Source of the DNA: Muribaculaceae bacterium
GTDB lineage: Bacteria > Bacteroidota > Bacteroidia > Bacteroidales > Muribaculaceae
DNA: 51,660 bases
Direction: 5' to 3'
NCBI GenBank assembly: GCA_022509125.1
Contig: JAFLTU010000014.1
Coordinates: forward strand, 1 to 51,660
The translations under genes and the position numbers were made by a program. Of this stretch, positions 46,037 through 51,660 are shown piece by piece. Every line of letters starts with the position of its first letter. The stretch's first letter is position 1. The notes beneath the pieces were generated by a model, which saw only the letters and a program-made list of their open reading frames with translations, searched no databases and had not been told where the DNA came from.

Positions 46037-46474
46037 TCAGGGATTGACTGCCCGCTCCCGTGTTTCGGAGAGGAGAAGGAGAAGCTCTTCTTTTATGTCG
46101 GGGGGCAATTCGATTTCCCGGCGCGTTATGCTTCGGGCCCATCCGGCCACATCTTCAGGAAGCAGGGTCAACAAGACATCGCGGAATTCTTCACATTCAG
46201 CTGGCGAATAACTCCCCGGATCGCGCCCTGAGAAGCGGTCGAGTTCTTCGTCGTCATAATAGACGATTTCATCGGAGAGAAGATCCGGAGCGGTTTTTTC
46301 ACACACGAGATGCATGCCGCAACATGGCGTTTCGGATGACTCTTGAGCAGTTGCCGTTCCCTCCCTCTGTTCAGGTTCTCCGGCATGGTGATGGCGGAAA
46401 TATTTCACGTCTGTGAAATAAAGGAGAGCCCCCACCACAATCATTGCTGCCAAAATCACTAAAGCTCCTGTCAT
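46037..46474 (-). CDS. Small single-pass membrane protein of unknown function
   Basis: A 145-residue protein. One N-terminal membrane helix (about 3-21, GALVILAAMIVVGALLYF) is followed by a variable HHHAGEPEQ linker, a CCGMHLVCEK cysteine cluster (near 51-60) and a conserved-looking acidic segment EIVYYDDEELDRFSGRD. A helix follows (EFRDVLLTLLPEDVAGWARS and RREIELP). I have a sense of similar proteins beside aroA in Bacteroidales, but I know no assigned function. The cysteines could bind metal or form disulfides. It lies 42 bases after aroA in the same direction and should be co-transcribed. Confidence 0.72.
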   Translation of the reverse strand: MTGALVILAAMIVVGALLYFTDVKYFRHHHAGEPEQREGTATAQESSETPCCGMHLVCEKTAPDLLSDEIVYYDDEELDRFSGRDPGSYSPAECEEFRDVLLTLLPEDVAGWARSITRREIELPPDIKEELLLLLSETRERAVNP

Positions 46475-46516
46475 TGTTAAGGCTTCGATTGTTTTTTGGT
46501 TCTGTTTTCTTTTATC

Positions 46517-47782
46517 TCAGCCCTTCTCCACAGTCATCACTTCTCCATCCTGACTGCATATAAGCCCTAAGAAGGGGAGCTGATTCCAGAAATCGATAAA
46601 GGATTTCTCCACAACTTCGGGATGGGAAATGCGGATTTTTCCGGTTTTTAGGGCAGCCATGGCAAACGACATAGCCAGGCGATGGTCGTCATAAGTTTCT
46701 ATCAAAGGGTCATTCTCGGCAGGACAGGTCTCCCCCTTCCATTCAATAAAGTCGTCGCCACCCTCCACAACAAAACCCAGTTTGCGGGCCTCTGTCTGCA
46801 AAGTCTTGATGCGGTCGCTCTCCTTCAAATGAAGATGGGCCACATCTTCAATACGAAATTTCAGGCCTCGGCATAGAGAGGCCACGGCAAAAGGCAAAAC
46901 AAGGTCGGGACAATTACGGAAGGAGATGGCCTGAATCTGCTCAGAGGGTTCCGTGGGGTGGTCTTCGGCCTCCAATTGGATTTTGGCTCCATCGACAGAG
47001 AACTCAGACTCCACTCCCAAACGGGAGAAAATTCCGGCGGCAGCCGAATCTCCTTGAAGGGAGAATTCCGGGGCCCGGAGGTTGGCCATCTCGAGGTCTC
47101 CGCAGCCCAATGCACAAGCCTCGTAGAAGAAGGATGCACTGCTCCAGTCGGCCTCAACCCGGAAATCTTTCGGCTCTTTATATTTGCCCGGATCCACCTC
47201 CACGAAGGTGTCTGTAAGCTTGGTCGATATTCCGAATTGTTCCATCAGCCGGGCAGTCATTTCAATGTATGGCCTTGACACGAGTGGAGTGGAGAAAAAG
47301 AGTTTCATCCCCTTTTCCCAGGAGGGGGCCACAAGCATTAATGCTGAGATAAACTGGGAACTAATGTCTCCTCTGATTGAAAATTCACCTCCCCGCAACT
47401 CGTTGCCTGTCACCCTGTAGGGGCCTCTGCCATTTTCACCGAGACTTTGAATCCCGGCCCCCGCCTCTCTCAGGAGATTGAGAAGAGGATCCATCGGCCG
47501 CTCCATTAATCGGGGAGTGCCGGTGATGACATAGTCAGCCCCGGGGGTGGAGGCACAGAGAGCTGTGACAAAACGAAGGGCGGTCCCGGAGGCCCCTACG
47601 TCTATTGGAGAGTCGCCATAGTCGATCGGTTCTTCATCGGAATAAACTTCGAGGAGAGCTTGCTGCAAGACCATAAGGTCGTCGTTTTCCTCAAAAAGAG
47701 GGTCGGCAGGCAATGTGCCGTTAAAAAAGGTCGCCACAAGATAGCGAGCGCCTATGCTTTTCGATGGAGGAAGTTCTATCAT
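46517..47782 (-). CDS. aroA: 3-phosphoshikimate 1-carboxyvinyltransferase (EPSP synthase)
   Basis: A 421-residue EPSP synthase, the sixth shikimate-pathway step, joining shikimate-3-phosphate and phosphoenolpyruvate. It is a divergent Bacteroidota form. The N-terminal PSKSIGARYL replaces PSKSxSNR, and the phosphoenolpyruvate loop reads DVGASGTALRF instead of the usual NAGTA. RGDISSQFISAL, EADWSSASFFYEA, KESDRI and DDHRLAMSFA are intact, so it is probably active. The loop change is in the region that determines inhibitor binding in other EPSP synthases. It starts 18 bases after the ppx-like gene. Confidence 0.93.
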   Translation of the reverse strand: MIELPPSKSIGARYLVATFFNGTLPADPLFEENDDLMVLQQALLEVYSDEEPIDYGDSPIDVGASGTALRFVTALCASTPGADYVITGTPRLMERPMDPLLNLLREAGAGIQSLGENGRGPYRVTGNELRGGEFSIRGDISSQFISALMLVAPSWEKGMKLFFSTPLVSRPYIEMTARLMEQFGISTKLTDTFVEVDPGKYKEPKDFRVEADWSSASFFYEACALGCGDLEMANLRAPEFSLQGDSAAAGIFSRLGVESEFSVDGAKIQLEAEDHPTEPSEQIQAISFRNCPDLVLPFAVASLCRGLKFRIEDVAHLHLKESDRIKTLQTEARKLGFVVEGGDDFIEWKGETCPAENDPLIETYDDHRLAMSFAMAALKTGKIRISHPEVVEKSFIDFWNQLPFLGLICSQDGEVMTVEKG

Positions 47783-47800
47783 CGGTTTGGGGATTGGGGT

Positions 47801-49015
47801 TTAGGGATGGAATGGATTGAGGAGGTGTTGGAAATAGATGCCATACCAAAGACCTGTGCCTGAAACAGTAAGTTTTTCAATGCCGAGTCTCTTCATGATG
47901 GCGATAAACATAGGGAGGCCAAGACGCATCACTACCTGTCCATCTAATTCATTACGGTTTTTCAAGTTTGAGGTGTTTTGATCGATATCCTTGAAAAGCT
48001 CTCGGGTATATGTGTATTTAGCCTTGAGCATCTCATCGATGTCTTTCACTTTTTTGACAAGGTCGTCGAGGGTCAAGACGGTGTCATGTTGTTTAGGGTT
48101 GCCCTTTTTCCCGGTGGCTTTGGTGATGGCGGTGCCTACGGCGATACAGGCGATTTTAGCGCCTAATGGGAATCCATCGGATATGTTTCGGTAGAGGGTG
48201 TCGAGACGGTCGCGTATGAGTTTGTCAGCGTTGGCGAGTGCCTGGCGCAGGGTAGTTTGTTCGTTGCTCTCCCTAAATAGAATCGTACGGAGCACTTCCG
48301 TGCCGAGGTTCATACTGTAGGCCTTTATGTTCTCTTGGTTGTTTCTAAAGAGAGAAACCTCAGTTGAACCGCCCCCTTGGTCGATAATCATTTGGTATTC
48401 GCTATTGACCAGTGTGGTTTTGTTTTTTGTTGAGAAGAAGAAAGCGGAGATAGTGGCCAGAGCCTCCTCTTCTTTTTTTAGAATTCTGACGTTGATATCC
48501 GCCTCCTGGCGGATACATTCTATTATCTCATCGCGGTTGCGAGCTGTTCGATACGCGGCTGTCGCCACGGTGAAGATAGTGTCAACCCCGTTCTGCCGGG
48601 CAATATCGCGAAATCTTTTAATAGATGGGAGGACACGGGAGCGGAAATAGGCCATATCCATGGTGTTGTTGCGGGAAAGGCCTCTCCCGGTGTCGGTTTT
48701 GTCGGCTTCGCGCAGGAAAGCCTGGAAATTGAACGTCGAATTATTGACATTATCTTTGATTTCTCTGGGATTCTGTCCGATCAGGAGTTTTACGGCCTTC
48801 GTTGAGAGCTCAATCACTGCAATTTTCTCCGGCGAAGTCTTGTCGGATAGTTTAGTCTCGATCTGCCGTAGATATGTGTCTTTGTCGGTGATGTCTCTGA
48901 GATTCATGTTCAGAGTCTGATCATCGACAGGTAAATCCCGGCCCTCGACTCTGCCAAACTCCTTCAGAAAGGAAACAGTTTGCTCTTTTTGCCTTAAATA
49001 TCCTTTCATTCCCAA
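47801..49015 (-). CDS. Ppx/GppA-like phosphatase with altered first phosphate motif
   Basis: A 404-residue member of the ASKHA exopolyphosphatase/guanosine pentaphosphatase family. The second phosphate-binding motif DQGGGSTEVS (about 210-219) is intact, as is the VATAAYRTARN helix. The first motif, normally DxGSNSxRL, reads IELSTKAVKLLIG (68-80), losing the canonical Asp and Ser-Asn. About 64 residues precede the domain (EQTVSFLKEFGRVEG region). It could still bind a nucleotide or polyphosphate, but hydrolysis is uncertain. It heads the operon with aroA behind a textbook promoter. Confidence 0.85.
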   Translation of the reverse strand: MGMKGYLRQKEQTVSFLKEFGRVEGRDLPVDDQTLNMNLRDITDKDTYLRQIETKLSDKTSPEKIAVIELSTKAVKLLIGQNPREIKDNVNNSTFNFQAFLREADKTDTGRGLSRNNTMDMAYFRSRVLPSIKRFRDIARQNGVDTIFTVATAAYRTARNRDEIIECIRQEADINVRILKKEEEALATISAFFFSTKNKTTLVNSEYQMIIDQGGGSTEVSLFRNNQENIKAYSMNLGTEVLRTILFRESNEQTTLRQALANADKLIRDRLDTLYRNISDGFPLGAKIACIAVGTAITKATGKKGNPKQHDTVLTLDDLVKKVKDIDEMLKAKYTYTRELFKDIDQNTSNLKNRNELDGQVVMRLGLPMFIAIMKRLGIEKLTVSGTGLWYGIYFQHLLNPFHP

Positions 49016-49112
49016 ATGGATATTCTATTGAATTTAATGATGGCTTTGGAGCGGATGGCTCCGGTTATCTCTCTGAAATATGACTGATAATCCATCACGA
49101 AAAATCTTTTAA

Positions 49113-49144
49113 CAAAGATAAGCCATTAATCCCATATTGACAAA
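49113..49144 (-). promoter_or_regulatory. Promoter for the ppx-like/aroA operon
   Basis: On the minus strand TTTG (49141-49144) is followed 20 bases later by TATCTTTG (49113-49120), matching the Bacteroidota -33/-7 consensus and spacing. Transcription would start near 49106, about 90 bases before the ATG at 49015. The -33 box abuts the T tract of the terminator of the preceding aminotransferase gene. Confidence 0.78.
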
Positions 49145-49146
49145 AC

Positions 49147-49177
49147 AAAAAAATTGGTTGTCGCAGCGACAACCAAT
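49147..49177 (-). terminator. Terminator after the aminotransferase gene
   Basis: Arms 49153-49164 and 49166-49177 (ATTGGTTGTCGC and its exact complement) form a near-perfect palindrome with a one-base centre. On the minus strand it is followed by a T tract (49147-49153). It lies 12 bases beyond the aminotransferase stop. Confidence 0.82.
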
Positions 49178-49189
49178 CCATTATCAACC

Positions 49190-50419
49190 TTAGAGGGCAT
49201 TGTAAGCTTCGAGGGCTTTTGACAGGACGAAGAGGGCTCTTTTAATTTTTTTCTTATCGAGCACATAGGCAAGCCTGACCTGGTTTTTCCCGAGGTCGGG
49301 ATTGGAATAGAAACCGCTTGCCGGAGCCATCATGACTGTTTCACCGGTGGTCCCTTCCGGGGTTTCACTGTCTTTCCATGAAAAATCTGACAGGCACCAG
49401 GCACAGAATTTTTCTGTATCGTCTACCGGAAGGGATGCGACTGTGTAGAATGCCCCCATCGGGATAGGAGAATAACAACCCGGGATACGGTTAACGCCGT
49501 CTACAAGACATTTCCGGCGTTCGAGATATTCCTCATAAACCTCTCTTGAATATTGCTCAGTGCCCTCTATTGAGGCTTCAGCCACGATTTGACCGATCAA
49601 AGGGGGCGAGAGCCTCGCCTGACAGAATTTCATGACTGTCTCCTTGACCGCACTGTTTTTAGTGATCAGCGCTCCAATCCGGATGCCACACTCGCTATAT
49701 CGTTTGGAAACGGAGTCAATGAGAATGACATTGTCTTGAATTCCTTCGAGGTGCATTGCGCTAATATAGGGGCTCCCGGTGTAGATATATTCCCGGTAGA
49801 CCTCATCTGAGAAAAGATAGAGATTATATTTTTTCACGAGATCTCTAATCTGGTTCATCTCTTTTTGAGTGTAGAGATAACCGGTGGGATTGTTGGGATT
49901 GCAGATTAGGATAGCTTTTGTGCGAGGGGTTATCAGGTTTTCGAATTTCTCGATTTTGGGGAGGCAGAAACCTTCGTCGATTGTGGTGACGACAGTTTTG
50001 ATCACTGCTCCGGCCGACACTGCGAAACTCATATAGTTAGCATAGGCCGGTTCGGGTATAATTATCTCATCGCCGGGATTCAGACAGCTCATGAAAGCGA
50101 AAAGGACAGCTTCGGAGCCACCGCAGGTAATGATGATGTCGTTGGGGTCGAGTTTTATTTGATATCGGTCGTAATAATTGACGAGGGCCTTACGCAAGGA
50201 AAGATAACCCTGTGAAGGGCTGTATTCAAGAATTTGGCGGTCGATATGTTTGAGCGAATCGAGAGCTTTTGGAGGAGAGGGGAGATCGGGCTGTCCGATG
50301 TTGAGACGATAGATTAAAGTGCCGTTCTCCTCGGCTTTATCGGCGAGGGGGGCGAGTTTACGAATAGGAGAAGCGGGCATCTGTTGCCCTCTCAAAGATA
50401 TTTGGAGTTTGCTATCCAT
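49190..50419 (-). CDS. Pyridoxal-phosphate aminotransferase, class I/II
   Basis: A 409-residue aspartate-aminotransferase-fold enzyme. Readable motifs are LNIGQPDLPSPP (substrate loop), EYSPSQGYLSLRKAL, CGGSEAVLFAF, NPNNPTGYLYT, FSDEVYREYIY and the PLP lysine in SVSKRYSECGIRIG (about residue 235). The C-terminal arginine segment is KNQVRLAYVLDK. I chose ATG 50419; the upstream in-frame ATG at 50467 would begin inside the leader hairpin and adds residues unlike the family. It is flanked on both sides by nearly identical terminator-like hairpins. Amino acid specificity cannot be read; aspartate or a related acid is a guess. Confidence 0.9.
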   Translation of the reverse strand: MDSKLQISLRGQQMPASPIRKLAPLADKAEENGTLIYRLNIGQPDLPSPPKALDSLKHIDRQILEYSPSQGYLSLRKALVNYYDRYQIKLDPNDIIITCGGSEAVLFAFMSCLNPGDEIIIPEPAYANYMSFAVSAGAVIKTVVTTIDEGFCLPKIEKFENLITPRTKAILICNPNNPTGYLYTQKEMNQIRDLVKKYNLYLFSDEVYREYIYTGSPYISAMHLEGIQDNVILIDSVSKRYSECGIRIGALITKNSAVKETVMKFCQARLSPPLIGQIVAEASIEGTEQYSREVYEEYLERRKCLVDGVNRIPGCYSPIPMGAFYTVASLPVDDTEKFCAWCLSDFSWKDSETPEGTTGETVMMAPASGFYSNPDLGKNQVRLAYVLDKKKIKRALFVLSKALEAYNAL

Positions 50420-50441
50420 GCTTGATAAATTGGGCTTAAAC

Positions 50442-50472
50442 AAAAAAATTGATTGTCGTCGCGACAACCAAT
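50442..50472 (-). promoter_or_regulatory. Terminator-like hairpin in the aminotransferase leader (possible attenuator)
   Basis: Arms ATTGATTGTCG (50448-50458) and CGACAACCAAT (50462-50472) form an 11-base stem with one G-T wobble on the minus strand, followed by seven Ts (50442-50448). It lies between the -7 box (50515-50522) and the ATG (50419), about 23 bases before the start codon, so it is inside the 5' leader. It closely resembles the terminator at 49153-49177. It could regulate transcription elongation. Confidence 0.6.
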
Positions 50473-50514
50473 CTTCAATTAACCTTAAAATCTAATACCA
50501 TGAAAAACTCGATG

Positions 50515-50544
50515 CAAAGTTATATAATAATTTTAAAAAACAAT
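50515..50544 (-). promoter_or_regulatory. Promoter for the aminotransferase gene
   Basis: On the minus strand ATTG (50541-50544) precedes TAACTTTG (50515-50522) by 18 bases. The -7 box matches TAnnTTTG; the -33 box is three of four and the spacing one base short. Start near 50508, leader about 90 bases. Confidence 0.65.
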
Positions 50545-50630
50545 GCTAAATAACATATAAATTTCAAAATTTAACATATTTTAAAAGAAGAAAGCGAGAT
50601 TTGCTCGCCTTTCCCCTATTCGCAATCCCT

Positions 50631-50700
50631 CTCGATTAAACGCGATTCAACGCGATTAAACGCGATTCAACGCGATGAATCTCGTTTAAGCCGGATTTAA
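50631..50700. repeat. Seven 10-bp repeats, left flank of the four-helix-bundle gene
   Basis: Seven consecutive 10-mers with consensus CGCGATTMAA (for example CGCGATTAAA and CGCGATTCAA alternating) run from 50631 to 50700. The last one and a half units encode the C-terminal codons and stop of the four-helix-bundle protein. Beyond it, GCGAG/CTCGC (50594-50608) forms a small hairpin with a T-rich minus-strand tail, a weak terminator candidate. Confidence 0.8.
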
Positions 50701-51441
50701 CGGGAGGATGCCTGTGCATTTAGGGAAATCGCTACAACCCCAGAATTCGCTTCCTTGGTTGATGCCCCGTTTCTGCAACCGACGGATCATAGGTTTATTG
50801 CAAATAGGACAAAGTGGAGATCCCTGTGAAGTAGCCTGCGCTTTTCGAGCTTCAATTCTTTCCTGGGTCATATTTTCTGCAAATCCCCCTAATTGTTTAA
50901 ATCTGTCAAACAATTTCTGTATTTGAGCCTGGAGCATACGATTCTCTTTTTGAAGCAATACCAATATTGCGTTAGCCACAATCACAGGGTCTTCATTTTC
51001 AAGCCATTTGTCGAATTTACTCTTCTGTTTTAAAATATGAACGGCGGCATCATGCAGATAACTATTACTATAATTAGGGGGATCGAGACGTATTTGCCAG
51101 ATAGATTCCCTTGCAGGATTGCCTATTGCCCAAACTTCGGCCTTTCTTCGAAGCAGGAAATTAAAGATATCACCCTGCACTTCATCGAAACTGGCACGAG
51201 CCACGTCTAAGAGTCGCATTTCAGTTTCTAATGAAGTGGAAAACCGAGCCGACCCCTCGGCATTATTGGCAACGCCACTTCGAGCAGCCATGACCATTTG
51301 ATCGTAGAGACGGCGCCCGGGATCAATCGTGAAATCTACAAAACGTTCGCAGAAGTCCTGAGTCGCCAATTGGATGATATTGGCCATTATCCATGAATCA
51401 AGCCAAAAATAGGACTGCGAAAATTGAATTTTAACCCCCAT
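50686..51441 (-). CDS. Four-helix-bundle (S23/IVP-like) protein with suffix domain and C-terminal zinc ribbon
   Basis: A 251-residue protein. Residues about 10-100 match the 23S-rRNA-intervening-sequence (S23/IVP) four-helix bundle: YFWLDSWIMANIIQLATQDFC, YDQMVMAARSGVANNAEGS and ETEMRLLDVARASFDEVQGD. A helical suffix domain follows (about 105-200), with a leucine/glutamine-rich stretch VLLQKENRMLQAQIQKLFDRF suggesting a coiled coil. The last ~35 residues are a topoisomerase-type C4 zinc ribbon (CPICNKPMIRR ... GCSDFPKCTG), a likely nucleic acid binder. Start 51441 is preferred over 51387 because FWLDSW belongs to the family. The -7 box at 51463 supports this. Biological role unknown. Confidence 0.88.
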   Translation of the reverse strand: MGVKIQFSQSYFWLDSWIMANIIQLATQDFCERFVDFTIDPGRRLYDQMVMAARSGVANNAEGSARFSTSLETEMRLLDVARASFDEVQGDIFNFLLRRKAEVWAIGNPARESIWQIRLDPPNYSNSYLHDAAVHILKQKSKFDKWLENEDPVIVANAILVLLQKENRMLQAQIQKLFDRFKQLGGFAENMTQERIEARKAQATSQGSPLCPICNKPMIRRLQKRGINQGSEFWGCSDFPKCTGILPLNPA

Positions 51442-51462
51442 TTATTAATTCTTTTCTTCAGG

Positions 51463-51470
51463 CAAAAATA
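51463..51470 (-). promoter_or_regulatory. Candidate -7 element for the four-helix-bundle gene
   Basis: On the minus strand TATTTTTG matches TAnnTTTG. A start near 51456 would be about 15 bases before ATG 51441. No clear -33 box; the right-hand 10-bp repeat array begins 20 bases upstream. Confidence 0.5.
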
Positions 51471-51490
51471 AAAAATTATCAGGAATTTAT

Positions 51491-51560
51491 CGGGCTTAAT
51501 CAAGCTTAATCCCGTTTCATCGAGCTTGATCCCGCTTCATCGAGATTAATCGGGATTAAT
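51491..51560. repeat. Seven 10-bp repeats, right flank of the four-helix-bundle gene
   Basis: Seven consecutive degenerate 10-mers with consensus CGNGMTTMAT (for example CGGGCTTAAT, CGAGATTAAT, CGGGATTAAT). Same unit length, copy number and related core (GATTAA) as the array at 50631-50700 on the other side of the gene. Confidence 0.78.
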
Positions 51561-51561
51561 C

Positions 51562-51600
51562 AAAAAAGGGAGGATAAGAGTCTGGTTTTCTTATCCTCCC
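51562..51600 (-). terminator. Intrinsic terminator after tRNA-Gln
   Basis: A perfect 11-pair stem, GGGAGGATAAG (51568-51578) with CTTATCCTCCC (51590-51600), is followed on the minus strand by TTTTTTG (51562-51567). It ends the tRNA transcript that enters from the right. Confidence 0.88.
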
Positions 51601-51606
51601 TTCCGG

Positions 51607-51660
51607 TTGGCTTACCAAGATTCGAACTTGGACAGGCAGAACCAAAATCTGTAGTGCTAC
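51607..51660 (-). tRNA. tRNA-Gln(UUG), 3' part only
   Basis: On the minus strand the anticodon loop TTTTGGT holds anticodon TTG. The T arm is CCAAG-TTCGAAT-CTTGG. The 3' acceptor strand TAAGCCA ends at 51608 with discriminator A at 51607; CCA is not fully encoded. The loop and acceptor end resemble known glutamine tRNAs. The outermost anticodon-stem pair looks mismatched (A-C). The D arm and 5' end are beyond the window edge. Confidence 0.8.

Noticed and set aside
50420..50467. Longer start for the aminotransferase at 50467
   Set aside because: It would start inside the leader hairpin and the extra 16 residues do not look like the family.
50501..50554. Tiny plus-strand frame starting ATGAAAAACTC near 50500, possible leader peptide
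   Set aside because: The same bases are the minus-strand -7 box and start region of the aminotransferase promoter, and no plus-strand promoter or downstream gene is present.

Overview
The window reads as a chromosomal segment of a Bacteroidota (order Bacteroidales) gut-type anaerobe. I think the Muribaculaceae or a close relative is most likely, but I cannot fix the family. The reasons are: several promoters with the Bacteroidota -7 element TAnnTTTG; few Shine-Dalgarno sequences; large surface-type lipoproteins of fimbrillin style with acidic residues right after the lipid cysteine; a FISUMP domain; a TamB protein encoded divergently from tsaD; and a divergent EPSP synthase. Each edge of the window cuts a tRNA gene (tRNA-Arg(CCU) on the left, tRNA-Gln(UUG) on the right).

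Layout. (1) 1-4771, plus strand: partial tRNA-Arg, then the housekeeping run yceD-like (DUF177)/rpmF/fabH, then era and der. fabH carries an unusual charged C-terminal tail. (2) 4848-11496: a lipid A-type acyltransferase on the minus strand faces a six-gene glycosyltransferase operon (two GT32-like paralogues, two Stealth sugar-phosphotransferases, a GT-A enzyme and a GT92-like enzyme). The two directions share a 26-bp perfect palindrome that contains both -7 boxes. This looks like a lipooligosaccharide or phosphoglycan locus. (3) 11518-11819: six tandem copies of a 52-bp intergenic repeat. (4) 11982-15029: metG and an M28/glutaminyl-cyclase-like lipoprotein. (5) 15210-32832: six consecutive giant lipoprotein genes ending at a strong terminator. 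They look like a fimbrillin/type V pilus-like or surface-adhesin operon, with an internal tandem duplication of a two-gene module. (6) 33067-42440, minus strand: lysS-gpsA-pgi and tamB-patatin. (7) 42670-45282, plus strand: tsaD, a CinA-like protein lacking its MoaB-like domain, and a DUF3108 protein. (8) 45341-50419, minus strand: ppx/gppA-like, aroA, a small membrane protein and an MBL-fold hydrolase in one operon, preceded by an aminotransferase bracketed by twin terminator-like hairpins. (9) 50631-51560: a four-helix-bundle/zinc-ribbon protein bracketed by two arrays of about seven 10-bp repeats.

How the parts fit together. Regions 1 and 6-8 are core functions: translation, ribosome assembly, fatty acid initiation, central carbon, phospholipid precursor, shikimate pathway and outer-membrane assembly. 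Regions 2 and 5 build the cell surface and are the accessory part. The best candidates for undescribed biology are the six-lipoprotein operon, the paired Stealth/GT32 glycan locus with its palindromic promoter, the 52-bp repeat array, and the four-helix-bundle gene with flanking 10-bp arrays. All functional calls rest on reading motifs by eye; no database search was possible.
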